From assembly GCA_002354055.1 (NCBI GenBank), contig DEKW01000021.1, forward strand, positions 5,315 through 69,314: a stretch of DNA of 64,000 bases. Reading direction: 5' to 3'. This document shows, piece after piece, positions 56,242 through 64,000 of this stretch. Numbering within the stretch: position 1 is the stretch's first letter; the number at the start of each line of letters is the position of its first letter. Position numbers and translations under genes: made by a program. A model generated the notes under the pieces. It was not told the DNA's origin. It saw only the letters and a list, made by a program, of their open reading frames with translations, and did no database searches. Origin of the DNA: Bacteroidales bacterium UBA2712 (GTDB taxonomy: Bacteria; Bacteroidota; Bacteroidia; Bacteroidales; Paludibacteraceae).

Positions 56242-58971
56242 TTATTGCTCGTCCTCAACGGCTGCTTGAGCGGCTGCGAGGCGTGCGATAGGTACGCGGA
56301 ACGGACTGCAGGATGCGTAGTTCATACCCACGCGGGCGCAGAACTTAACGGAGCTCGGCTCACCACCGTGCTCGCCGCAGATACCCGTACGAAGTCCCGG
56401 ACGAACGGCACGACCTTTCTCTACTGCCATCTTGATCAGCTGACCAACGCCATTCTGGTCGAGAACCTGGAACGGATCGACCTTGAGGATCTTCTTCTCG
56501 AGGTAAACAGGGAGGAAGGAAGCGATATCGTCACGGCTGTAACCGAAGGTCATCTGGGTCAAGTCATTGGTTCCGAAGGAGAAGTACTGAGCCTCGGTAG
56601 CGATACGGTCTGCGGTCAGCGCAGCACGCGGGATCTCGATCATCGTACCGATCTCGAACTCTACCTCTACGCCGTACTCAGCGAAGACTTCTTTCGCTAC
56701 GCGCTGGATGATCTCTTTCTGCTGCTTGAGCTCATAGAGGATACCGATCAGCGGAACCATGATCTCCGGCATCGGGTTCTTGCCCTCTTTCTTGAGTTCG
56801 CAAGCGGCACCGAGGATAGCGCGGGTCTGCATCGCGGTGATCTCCGGGAAGGTGATTCCCAGACGGCAACCACGGTGACCGAGCATCGGGTTGTTCTCTG
56901 CCAACTGAGCTACACGGGTCTGGATCTCCTCAACGGAAACGCCCATCTCTTTCGCCATCTGCTCTTGTCCCTTCAGATCATGCGGAACGAACTCGTGCAA
57001 AGGCGGGTCGAGCAGACGGATGTTCACAGGCAGGCCGTCCATCGCCTCGAGGATACCCTTGAAGTCTGCCTTCTGATAGGGGAGCAGTTTAGCCAGTGCT
57101 TTCTCGCGTCCTGCGCTGTCCTTGGCGAGAATCATCTCACGCATAGCGATAATCTTCTGGTCGTCGAAGAACATGTGCTCGGTACGAGTCAGACCGATAC
57201 CCTTAGCGCCGAACTGACGAGCTACGCGAGCGTCGTGCGGGGTGTCGGCGTTGGTACGAACCTGCAGTTTGGTATATTTGTCGCAGAGGTCCATGAGGGC
57301 CTTGAAATCGCCACTGAGTTCAGCAGCCTTCGTCGGGATCTCACCTGCATAGACCTGGCCGGTCGAACCGTTGAGGGAGATGTAGTCGCCCTCTTTGTAG
57401 GTCACGCCTTCGATCTTCACGGTCTTGGCTTTGTAATCCACGAGGATGGCACCTGCGCCGGAGACGCAGCATTTACCCATACCGCGAGCCACTACGGCAG
57501 CGTGCGAAGTCATACCGCCGCGTGCGGTGAGGATACCTTCGGCAGCGGACATACCTGCGAGGTCTTCAGGGCTGGTCTCAATACGAACCATGACTACCTT
57601 ATGACCGTTCTCGTGCCACTCCTGTGCGTCATCAGCGTGGAAGACGATCTGTCCGCATGCTGCACCCGGAGATGCCGGCAGACCCTGGGTGATCACTTTA
57701 GCTTTCTTCAGCGCCTCTTTGTCGAAGACAGGGTGGAGCAGCTCGTCGAGTTTCAGCGGCTCGCAGCGCATGATCGCCTCTTTCTCGGAGATCACGCCCT
57801 CGCGTACGAGGTCCATGGCGATCTTCACCATCGCGGTACCGGTACGCTTGCCGTTACGGGTCTGGAGGAACCAGAGCTTGCCTTCCTGTACGGTGAACTC
57901 CATATCCTGCATGTCGCGGTAGTGGTCCTCGAGCTTCTGCTGGATCTCGTTGAGCTCGGCGTAGAGCTTCGGCATGGCTTCCTCCATCGACGGATATTTG
58001 CTGGCACGCTCCTCTTCGCTGATGCCCTGGAGCGCTGCCCAACGGCGGCTACCCTCGAGGGTGATCTGCTGCGGAGTACGGATACCGGCTACGACGTCCT
58101 CACCCTGTGCGTTCACGAGGTACTCGCCGTTGAAGAGGTTCTCGCCGGTAGCGGCATCACGGCTGAAGCAAACGCCGGTAGCGGAGGTCTCGCCCATGTT
58201 ACCGAAGACCATCGCCATGACGGAGACAGCCGTTCCCCATTCGTCAGGGATACCTTCCATCTTACGATAGAGGATCGCGCGCTCGTTCATCCAGCTGCGG
58301 AAGACAGCGCAGATAGCGCCCCAGAGCTGCTCGATAGGATCGTCCGGGAAATCCTTGCCGGTCTGCGCTTTGATAGCGGCTTTGAAACGCTTAACGAGCT
58401 CTTTGAGCTCCTCTACGTTCAGGTCCTTGTCCAGCTTGATGCCGCGGATCTCCTTCACCTCCTCGATGATCTTCTCAAACGGGTCGATGTCGGTCTTGTT
58501 GACCGGCTTCATGCCCAGCACGACGTCGCCGTACATCTGTACGAAACGGCGGTAGGAGTCATACACGAAGTGGGGGTTGTTGGTTTTGGCTACCATGCCT
58601 TCTGCTACGGTATCGTTCAGACCGAGGTTGAGGATGGTATCCATCATACCCGGCATGGATGCGCGTGCACCCGAACGAACGGAGACGAGCAGCGGGTTCT
58701 TCGGATCGCCGAACTTGCAGTTCATCAACTCCTCCACGTGCTTGACTGCTGCTTCTACCTCTGCGGTGAGCTCGGCTACGATCTTCTCCTGACCGACCTG
58801 GTAGTACTCGTTGCAGACCTCGGTGGTGATGGTGAATCCCGGAGGAACGGGCACACCGACCAAGTTCATCTCTGCGCAGTTAGCGCCCTTGCCGCCCAGC
58901 AGCTCACGCATTTGCGCATTACCTTCAGCTTTACCGTTACCGAAGGTGTAAACTCTTTTTTTCTTTTCCAT
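56242..58971 (-). CDS. ppdK: Pyruvate, phosphate dikinase
   Basis: Interconverts pyruvate + ATP + Pi with PEP + AMP + PPi. The N-terminal ATP-grasp domain (FGNGKAEGNAQMRELLGGKGANCAEM, residues about 10-35; TGVCFSRDAATGENLFNGEYL near 250-270), the phospho-histidine His490 in GGMTSHAAVVARG, and the C-terminal PEP/pyruvate domain (GIGLTRTEHMFFDDQKI; FSFGTNDLTQMTFGYSRDD near 790; GICGEHGGEPSSV near 862) are all present. The length, 909 residues, is standard. Promoter at 59021-59051. It probably works in the pyruvate/PEP node of a succinate-propionate fermentation with mutAB. Confidence 0.96.
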   Translation of the reverse strand: MEKKKRVYTFGNGKAEGNAQMRELLGGKGANCAEMNLVGVPVPPGFTITTEVCNEYYQVGQEKIVAELTAEVEAAVKHVEELMNCKFGDPKNPLLVSVRSGARASMPGMMDTILNLGLNDTVAEGMVAKTNNPHFVYDSYRRFVQMYGDVVLGMKPVNKTDIDPFEKIIEEVKEIRGIKLDKDLNVEELKELVKRFKAAIKAQTGKDFPDDPIEQLWGAICAVFRSWMNERAILYRKMEGIPDEWGTAVSVMAMVFGNMGETSATGVCFSRDAATGENLFNGEYLVNAQGEDVVAGIRTPQQITLEGSRRWAALQGISEEERASKYPSMEEAMPKLYAELNEIQQKLEDHYRDMQDMEFTVQEGKLWFLQTRNGKRTGTAMVKIAMDLVREGVISEKEAIMRCEPLKLDELLHPVFDKEALKKAKVITQGLPASPGAACGQIVFHADDAQEWHENGHKVVMVRIETSPEDLAGMSAAEGILTARGGMTSHAAVVARGMGKCCVSGAGAILVDYKAKTVKIEGVTYKEGDYISLNGSTGQVYAGEIPTKAAELSGDFKALMDLCDKYTKLQVRTNADTPHDARVARQFGAKGIGLTRTEHMFFDDQKIIAMREMILAKDSAGREKALAKLLPYQKADFKGILEAMDGLPVNIRLLDPPLHEFVPHDLKGQEQMAKEMGVSVEEIQTRVAQLAENNPMLGHRGCRLGITFPEITAMQTRAILGAACELKKEGKNPMPEIMVPLIGILYELKQQKEIIQRVAKEVFAEYGVEVEFEIGTMIEIPRAALTADRIATEAQYFSFGTNDLTQMTFGYSRDDIASFLPVYLEKKILKVDPFQVLDQNGVGQLIKMAVEKGRAVRPGLRTGICGEHGGEPSSVKFCARVGMNYASCSPFRVPIARLAAAQAAVEDEQ

Positions 58972-59020
58972 TTTTATGATATATTTTTATTGAATTATGT
59001 GTTTCTCACAAAATGCGCTG

Positions 59021-59051
59021 CAAAGGTACAACTTTTTTTTGATATATGCAA
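59021..59051 (-). promoter_or_regulatory. ppdK promoter
   Basis: -33 TTG at 59051-59049, 20-nt spacer, -7 TACCTTTG at 59028-59021. The -33 core on the plus strand is TTGATATATGCAA, near-palindromic, but no -7 box is found on the plus side at the matching place (59061-59068). Confidence 0.8.
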
Positions 59052-59326
59052 GGAAAAAATGAAAAAAGCACCCCGAAGGATGCCGATTTGCGTGTTTTGG
59101 GCATATCTATTTATTTGCAAATGAGTGTTTTGTAAAGAGCCGCAAAAGCCATCATTATTGCGCGAAATCCGCCTTTCCGCGGCTACCAGAAGCTTAATAC
59201 TCTAGATAAAGAGGTTTTTTCGGGTGCTTCTTTTGGGGTTTATGTCGAATAAAAGACAAAAATATGCTCGCAATGCAGCGAAAACGGATAAAAATGAAGA
59301 TTTTTGGAAGAATTTACTGTTTTTTC

Positions 59327-59357
59327 TTGCATATATGCGAAAATTGTACTAACTTTG
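59327..59357 (+). promoter_or_regulatory. Promoter of the four-helix-bundle gene
   Basis: -33 TTG at 59327-59329 (in TTGCATATATGCGA), 20-nt spacer, -7 TAACTTTG at 59350-59357. As no other promoter is obvious before mutA, it may also drive mutA-mutB. Confidence 0.78.
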
Positions 59358-59367
59358 TGCGAATTTT

Positions 59368-59405
59368 TTGACAAAGGAGTAAAGACAAAAGACAATAGAC
59401 AAAAA
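59368..59405 (+). repeat. Word array before the four-helix-bundle gene
   Basis: TTGACAAAGGAG, TAAAGACAAAA, GACAATAGACAAAA: imperfect 7-8 nt AGACAAA words running up to the ATG at 59405. Confidence 0.7.
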
Positions 59406-59770
59406 TGCACAACTTCAGAAAACTCGACATTTGGCTGGATGGCGTGGAATTGGCGGATACGATCTATACGCTGACCGCGTCTTTCCCCAAGAGTGAAGTG
59501 TTCGGCTTGGCTTCGCAGATGCAGCGTGCTGCTGTGTCGGTTCCTTCGAATATAGCAGAAGGCTCCGGCAAGGATAGCGAGAAGGATTTCGCACGGTTTT
59601 TGTCGATAGCATTGGGTTCTCTGTATGAGTTGGAAACTCAGGTAGAGATCGCTTATCGCCGTGGCTACATCGAAACGCCAAATTACTATTCTGTGCGCTC
59701 GAAACTGGAGAGTTTGCAGAAGCGTATCTATACGCTGCATAGCAGAGTTGCTAACGATGAGACCCACTAA
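59405..59770 (+). CDS. S23/Avd-like four-helix-bundle protein
   Basis: 121 residues with the family pattern NFRKLDIWLDGVELADTIYTLTASFPKSEVFGLASQMQRAAVSVPSNIAEGSG, then FLSIALGSLYELETQVEIA and a last helix. The family includes proteins encoded in 23S rRNA intervening sequences and the Avd accessory protein of diversity-generating retroelements, and forms pentameric four-helix bundles. No rRNA, reverse transcriptase or variable-repeat pair is nearby. Word arrays lie on both sides (59368-59405 and 59780-59826). It has its own promoter and precedes mutA by 91 nt. The biological role of orphan copies is not established. Confidence 0.88.
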   Translation: MHNFRKLDIWLDGVELADTIYTLTASFPKSEVFGLASQMQRAAVSVPSNIAEGSGKDSEKDFARFLSIALGSLYELETQVEIAYRRGYIETPNYYSVRSKLESLQKRIYTLHSRVANDETH

Positions 59771-59779
59771 TACAAATAA

Positions 59780-59826
59780 GTCCATCGTCCATTGTCCATT
59801 GTCCTTTAGTGAGTGAAACGAACGAT
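59780..59826 (+). repeat. Word array after the four-helix-bundle gene
   Basis: TCCATCG, TCCATTG, TCCATTG, TCCTTTAG, followed by TGAGTGAAACGAACGA. The first part is related, in reverse complement, to the GACAAT words before the gene. The second resembles the TGAACGA words at 63942-63968. Confidence 0.8.
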
Positions 59827-59861
59827 CAAAAAATATAAACAAAGTTTAATTTTTTCTAATC

Positions 59862-61790
59862 ATGGCAGACAACAAAGTAAACATGTTAGCGGATTTTGCT
59901 CCGGTCTCCACGCAAGTATGGAAGGACAAGATCATCGCTGACCTGAAAGGTGCCGACTTCGACAAGAAGTTGGTATGGCGCACGCCGGAAGGATTCAACG
60001 TGCAGCCGTTCTACCGCCGTGAGGACCTCAAAGGCCTGAAGACCACCGTCTCTGCGCCGGGTCAGTTCCCCTACGTTCGCGGTACGCGTACAAACAACGA
60101 ATGGGCAATCCGCCAGAACATCTGCGCTTGCAAGAATGCACGCAAGGCGAATGCGAAAGCGCTGGAGGTGCTCAACAAAGGTATCACGTCCCTCGGTTTC
60201 TGTCTCGACAAGGACAAACTGACGTACAACTTCATCAAAACGCTCCTCAACGGCGTTTATGCACCGGCAGTAGCCATCAACTTCTCTATCTGCGCCTGCG
60301 CAGCGCCGAAGCTGGCGAACATCCTCGTGCGTTACTACGGCCGCATGGGTTATGACACCAAAGGCCTCATCGGTTCTATCAACGTGGACCCGATCAAGAA
60401 CATGCTCCTCAAGGGCAAAGCCCTGACCCGTGAGCAGGTGTCGGAGAAGATCGCCGAGACCGTCAAAGCAGCCAAGTCGCTGCCGGGTTACCGCGTAGTA
60501 GGCGTCAACAGCGTCATCCTCAATAACTCCGGCGCTTATGCGGCTCAGGAGCTCGCTTACGCTCTCGCTTGGGGTGCCGAGTACATGACGATGATGACCG
60601 AGGCAGGCATCCCGAACTACCGCGCAGCCAACGCTATCCGTTTCAATATGGGTATCGGCGGTAACTATTTTATGGAGATTGCCAAGTTCCGCGCAGGTCG
60701 TCTGCTATGGGCAAAGATTGTCGAGGCATACAAAGACCCGATCTTCACCACCGCTCTTCGCAACGCTGCTAAGATGAACGTCAGCGCTGAGACCAGCCGT
60801 TTCAATATGACTATCTTCGACGCGTACGTGAACCTCCTCCGTTCGCAGACCGAGACCATGAGCGCCGCTCTCGCAGGTGTCGATGAGATCACCGTCACGC
60901 CGTTTGACGTGACCTACGAGCGTCCGACGGATTTCTCCGAGCGTATCGCCCGTAACCAGCAGCTGCTGCTCAAGGAAGAGGCACATTTCGATAAGGTCGT
61001 TGACCCTGCAGCGGGTTCGTATTACCTCGAGAACCTGACCGCTTCTATCGCTGCCGAGGCATGGAAGCAGTTCCTTGATATCCAGGAGCGCGGCGGTATG
61101 TACCAGCTCGTTGCCGAAGGCAAGGTACAAGAGCACATGGCGGCTAACCTCAAAGCACGTCTCGCTGACGTCGCTAAACGCAAAGAGGTGCTCCTTGGCT
61201 CGAACCAGTTCCCGAACTTCACCGAGAAAGCAGGAAAGAAGATCAAAGCCGATGCCGGTGCTTGCAGTAGCATTTGCACATGCAAGACGGATAAGAAACA
61301 GGCTGCATGCGGTTGCGCTAATAACGGCGAAGCCTGCTTACCGACTCTTCCGGTTGCCCGTGCTGCCGAGGAGTTCGAGGCGCTGCGCTTAGAGACCGAA
61401 GCAGCTAAGAAACAGCCGGTTGCGTTCATGCTGACCATCGGTAACCTCGCCATGCGTATCGCGCGTGCGCAGTTCAGTTGTAACTTCCTCGCGTGCGCAG
61501 GATACAAGGTCATCGACAACAACGGTTTTGCTACCATCGCCGAAGGTATCAAGGCTGCCCGCAAGGCGAAAGCGGACATCATCGTCCTCTGTTCGTCTGA
61601 CGACGAGTACGCCGACCTCGCGCCGAAGGCCTGGAAGAAGCTGCAGGGCAAGAAAGAGCTCTTCATCGTCGCCGGTGCTCCGGCTTGCATGGAGGACCTC
61701 CAGAAGCTCGGCATCACCAACTTCATCCACGTCCGTTGCAACGTCCTCGAAACCCTCAAATCGTTTAACCAACAACTTCTTAAAAAATAA
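59862..61790 (+). CDS. mutA: Methylmalonyl-CoA mutase small subunit, with Cys-rich linker
   Basis: Non-catalytic partner of MutB in the B12-dependent conversion of succinyl-CoA and methylmalonyl-CoA. It has the mutase barrel (about residues 30-430; PYVRGTRTNNEWAIRQN, FNMGIGGNYFMEIAKFRAGRLLWAKI, DPAAGSYYLENLT) and a C-terminal Rossmann-like domain (about 510-642) that lacks the DxHxxG cobalamin ligand motif, as expected. Between them, residues about 466-491 contain six Cys in 25 residues (GACSSICTCK...ACGCANNGEAC), which I do not know from the family. 642 residues. It precedes mutB by 5 nt. Confidence 0.93.
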   Translation: MADNKVNMLADFAPVSTQVWKDKIIADLKGADFDKKLVWRTPEGFNVQPFYRREDLKGLKTTVSAPGQFPYVRGTRTNNEWAIRQNICACKNARKANAKALEVLNKGITSLGFCLDKDKLTYNFIKTLLNGVYAPAVAINFSICACAAPKLANILVRYYGRMGYDTKGLIGSINVDPIKNMLLKGKALTREQVSEKIAETVKAAKSLPGYRVVGVNSVILNNSGAYAAQELAYALAWGAEYMTMMTEAGIPNYRAANAIRFNMGIGGNYFMEIAKFRAGRLLWAKIVEAYKDPIFTTALRNAAKMNVSAETSRFNMTIFDAYVNLLRSQTETMSAALAGVDEITVTPFDVTYERPTDFSERIARNQQLLLKEEAHFDKVVDPAAGSYYLENLTASIAAEAWKQFLDIQERGGMYQLVAEGKVQEHMAANLKARLADVAKRKEVLLGSNQFPNFTEKAGKKIKADAGACSSICTCKTDKKQAACGCANNGEACLPTLPVARAAEEFEALRLETEAAKKQPVAFMLTIGNLAMRIARAQFSCNFLACAGYKVIDNNGFATIAEGIKAARKAKADIIVLCSSDDEYADLAPKAWKKLQGKKELFIVAGAPACMEDLQKLGITNFIHVRCNVLETLKSFNQQLLKK

Positions 61791-61795
61791 TCGCT

Positions 61796-63937
61796 ATGAA
61801 GCCGAATTTTAAAGATATAGACATTAAAAAAGTGGCTGCGACCAAGGTTGTTGGCCCGAACAACGCCGACTGGCAGACGCCGGAACTCATCGACGTCAAG
61901 CCGATCTACACCAAAGAGGACCTGCAAGGCATGGAGCACCTCGACTACGTGTCCGGTATTCCTCCGTTCCTCCGTGGCCCGTACAGCGCCATGTATCCGC
62001 TGCGTCCTTGGACCATCCGTCAGTACGCCGGATTCTCGACGGCCGAAGAATCGAATGCCTTCTACAGAAGAAACCTCGCGTCCGGTCAGAAAGGTCTGTC
62101 TGTCGCTTTTGACCTCCCGACCCACCGCGGCTACAACGCCGATAACATGCGCGTCGTGGGTGACGTCGGCAAAGCAGGTGTGTCTATCTGCTCGCTGGAG
62201 GACATGAAGGTCCTCTTCGCCGGTATACCTCTGAACAAGATGTCCGTCTCCATGACCATGAACGGCGCCGTGCTGCCGATCCTCGCGTTCTATATCAACG
62301 CCGGACTCGAGCAGGGTGCCAAACTCGAGGAGATGGCAGGTACCATCCAGAACGATATCCTCAAGGAGTTCATGGTGCGTAACACCTATATCTACCCGCC
62401 TAAGTTCTCCATGAAGATCATCGCCGACATCTTCGAATATACCTCGCAGAACATGCCTAAGTTCAACTCCATCTCCATCTCCGGTTACCACATGCAGGAA
62501 GCCGGTGCGACGGCAGATATCGAGTTGGCGTACACGCTTGCCGACGGTATGGAGTACCTCCGCGCAGGTGTCAACGCCGGCATGGATGTCGATACGTTCG
62601 CACCGCGTCTGTCCTTCTTCTGGGCGATCGGTATGAACCACTTCATGGAGATTGCCAAGATGCGTGCAGGTCGTATGCTCTGGGCGAAGATCGTCAAGTC
62701 TTTCGGCGCCAAGAACCCGAAATCGATGGCGCTCCGTACGCACAGCCAGACCTCCGGTTGGTCGCTCACCGAGCAGGACCCGTTCAACAACGTCGGCCGT
62801 ACCTGTATCGAGGCGATGGGAGCTGCACTCGGCCACACCCAGTCGCTCCATACCAACGCACTCGACGAGGCCATCGCACTGCCGACGGACTTCTCCGCAC
62901 GTATCGCACGTAACACCCAGATCTACATCCAGGAAGAGACCAAGGTCTGCAAGGAGATCGACCCGTGGGGTGGTTCTTACTACGTAGAGACCCTTACCCA
63001 GGAACTCATGGAGAAAGCCTGGGCACATATCCAGGAGATCGAGAAACTCGGCGGTATGGCAGCAGCTATCGAGACCGGTATTCCTAAGATGCGTATCGAG
63101 GAAGCCGCCGCTCGTACACAGGCGCGTATCGACTCCGGCAAACAGAAGATCATCGGTATCAACGAGTATCGTCTGGAGCACGAAGACCCGATTGACATCC
63201 TCGAGATTGACAACACCGCCGTTCGTGAGCAGCAGGTAGCCCGCCTCAACGAACTCCGCGCTAACCGTGACGAGAAAGCCGTGCAGGCTGCTCTTGCCGA
63301 GATCACCGAGTCCGTACAGAAATGGGCAGACGGCGGTAAGGGTGAGAACCTCCTCGCACTCGCTGTCAAAGCAGCAGGTCTCCGCGCTTCACTCGGCGAG
63401 ATCTCCGATGCCTGCGAGAAAGTCGTAGGACGTTATAAAGCAACCATCAGAACTATTTCAGGCGTGTACGCTTCAGGTACTAAGAACGACGATAACTTCC
63501 AGGAAGCTTGTCGTCTCACGGCAGAGTTTGCCAAGAAAGAAGGTCGTCAACCCCGTATCATGATTGCCAAGATGGGACAGGATGGCCATGATCGTGGCGC
63601 CAAAGTGGTAGCCACCGGTTATGCCGATTGCGGCTTTGATGTCGATATGGGACCCTTGTTCCAGACTCCGGCAGAGGCAGCTAAACAGGCGGTGGAGAAC
63701 GATGTCCATGTACTGGGTGTCTCCTCGCTTGCAGCAGGTCACAAGACCCTCATCCCGCAGGTCATCGAGGAACTCAAGAAACTCGGCCGTCCGGATATCA
63801 TGGTCACCGCCGGTGGTGTCATCCCCGCGCAGGACTACGACTTCCTCTACAAAGCCGGTGTCGCCGCCATCTTCGGCCCCGGCACCCCTGTTGCATACAG
63901 CGCCAAAGTGGTAATGCAACTGCTGATGCAGGAGTAA
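61796..63937 (+). CDS. mutB: Methylmalonyl-CoA mutase large (catalytic) subunit
   Basis: Catalytic subunit of the adenosylcobalamin-dependent mutase, a key step of succinate/propionate fermentation. Barrel motifs: FLRGPYSAMYPLRPWTIRQYAGFSTAEESN near residues 60-90, RTHSQTSGWSLTEQDP near 315 (substrate channel), and DPWGGSYYVETLT near 389. The C-terminal cobalamin domain carries DGHDRGAK with the axial ligand His598, and GVIPAQDY and GPGTP near the end. The length, 713 residues, is the family norm. A word array follows its stop codon. Confidence 0.96.
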   Translation: MKPNFKDIDIKKVAATKVVGPNNADWQTPELIDVKPIYTKEDLQGMEHLDYVSGIPPFLRGPYSAMYPLRPWTIRQYAGFSTAEESNAFYRRNLASGQKGLSVAFDLPTHRGYNADNMRVVGDVGKAGVSICSLEDMKVLFAGIPLNKMSVSMTMNGAVLPILAFYINAGLEQGAKLEEMAGTIQNDILKEFMVRNTYIYPPKFSMKIIADIFEYTSQNMPKFNSISISGYHMQEAGATADIELAYTLADGMEYLRAGVNAGMDVDTFAPRLSFFWAIGMNHFMEIAKMRAGRMLWAKIVKSFGAKNPKSMALRTHSQTSGWSLTEQDPFNNVGRTCIEAMGAALGHTQSLHTNALDEAIALPTDFSARIARNTQIYIQEETKVCKEIDPWGGSYYVETLTQELMEKAWAHIQEIEKLGGMAAAIETGIPKMRIEEAAARTQARIDSGKQKIIGINEYRLEHEDPIDILEIDNTAVREQQVARLNELRANRDEKAVQAALAEITESVQKWADGGKGENLLALAVKAAGLRASLGEISDACEKVVGRYKATIRTISGVYASGTKNDDNFQEACRLTAEFAKKEGRQPRIMIAKMGQDGHDRGAKVVATGYADCGFDVDMGPLFQTPAEAAKQAVENDVHVLGVSSLAAGHKTLIPQVIEELKKLGRPDIMVTAGGVIPAQDYDFLYKAGVAAIFGPGTPVAYSAKVVMQLLMQE

Positions 63938-63941
63938 TGTT

Positions 63942-63968
63942 GAACGAGTGAACGAATGAACGAAAGAG
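63942..63968 (+). repeat. TGAACGA word array after mutB
   Basis: TGAACGAG, TGAACGAA, TGAACGAA, AGAGAG: three near-exact 8-nt copies directly after the mutB stop. The array may extend beyond what can be judged near the window edge. Confidence 0.85.
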
Positions 63969-64000
63969 AGCCGCCCGGAATGAGGTGACCCCAAAAAGTT

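Larger units (their letters stand above)
58972..59404. other. 433-nt intergenic region
   Basis: No gene supported. It holds the ppdK promoter (59021-59051), the promoter of the four-helix-bundle gene (59327-59357), and a word array (59368-59405). Between 59060 and 59320 only short A/T-rich and mixed sequence without clear structure was seen. Confidence 0.7.

Noticed and set aside
56209..59124. A 971-codon open frame on the plus strand opposite ppdK
   Set aside because: It mirrors a highly conserved PPDK gene, its translation is full of Leu/Val/Asp/His-rich patterns without domains, and it crosses both the ppdK promoter and the antiporter start. It is a by-product of codon bias.
59405..59770. 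Part of a diversity-generating retroelement
   Set aside because: No reverse transcriptase, template repeat or variable target gene is visible in the window; only the Avd-like family member is present.
59405..59770. An intervening sequence of a 23S rRNA gene
   Set aside because: No rRNA sequence lies on either side; the gene has its own promoter and protein-coding neighbours.
59862..61790. A cobalamin riboswitch in front of mutA
   Set aside because: The 91-nt gap before mutA holds only a word array and A/T-rich sequence, with no B12-box-like motif.
61022..63181. A 719-codon open frame on the minus strand opposite mutA-mutB
   Set aside because: It spans two certain genes on the other strand, has no recognisable domain and no promoter.

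Overview
The window looks like a chromosomal segment of an anaerobic member of the Bacteroidales (Bacteroidota). The evidence is: promoters with a TAnnTTTG -7 box and a TTG -33 element and no Shine-Dalgarno pattern; a type IX secretion protein of the PorT family and a secreted C10 protease with a matching C-terminal domain; a Rho with a long basic N-terminal insert; a TonB-receptor-type outer-membrane protein; the succinate/propionate pathway (methylmalonyl-CoA mutase mutA-mutB) next to pyruvate phosphate dikinase; and the conserved block of HU, a 29-residue Lys/Arg-rich protein and RNase G. The exact genus cannot be fixed from sequence reading alone. I see no phage, insertion sequence, CRISPR array or rRNA. 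One tRNA (Pro, UGG) is present.

Layout. 1-917: 3' part of a low-complexity Ser/Thr/Arg/Gly-rich protein. 974-6014 (-): cdsA, lipid A-type acyltransferase, GT2, ftsY, aspA. 6101-7327 (+): small acidic protein and ribF. 7287-14211 (-): rho, aroQ, TonB-type receptor, porT, beta-helix lipoprotein. 14419-19834 (+): M20 dipeptidase, C10 protease, patB, DUF2520. 19752-20801 (-): mutY. 20935-22993 (+): HU, 29-aa protein, rng. 23030-26353 (-): S9 peptidase, acyl-ACP thioesterase, free-standing NrdJ C-terminal domain. 26442-27869 (+): beta-CASP hydrolase, abutting tRNA-Pro (-). 27985-33864 (+): HAD, PlsC-like, C_GCAxxG_C_C, lpd and two endonuclease I paralogs. 34175-41246 (+): membrane protein, acyl-CoA ligase, coaX, OMP, TPR protein, lptC, fabG. 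41335-44733 (-): two GH13 lipoproteins. 44821-47010 (+): GT2 and an unknown protein. 47007-48317 (-): PagL-like deacylase. 48400-54250 (+): murC, ftsQ, ftsA, ftsZ and a Wzz-like protein. 54266-58971 (-): ppdK, ion antiporter, DedA. 59405-63937 (+): S23/Avd-like four-helix-bundle gene, mutA, mutB.

How the genes work together. Most of the segment is envelope building (CdsA, acyltransferases, LptC, PagL, MurC, FtsQAZ, GT2s), fatty-acid handling (FabG, ACP thioesterase, acyl-CoA ligase), peptide, nuclease and starch scavenging (S9, M20, C10, endonuclease I, GH13), and fermentation to succinate/propionate (AspA, PPDK, MutAB).

Two patterns cut across the genes. (1) At least twenty short arrays of imperfect 7-14 nt words sit at gene junctions, often contain the stop or start codon, and also lie in frame inside conserved enzymes (AroQ, MutY, Lpd, MurC). 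Several distant arrays share the same words, and an orphan S23/Avd-like gene is bracketed by two of them. (2) Five divergent promoter pairs share one near-palindromic -33 core and all have exactly the same 48-bp geometry.
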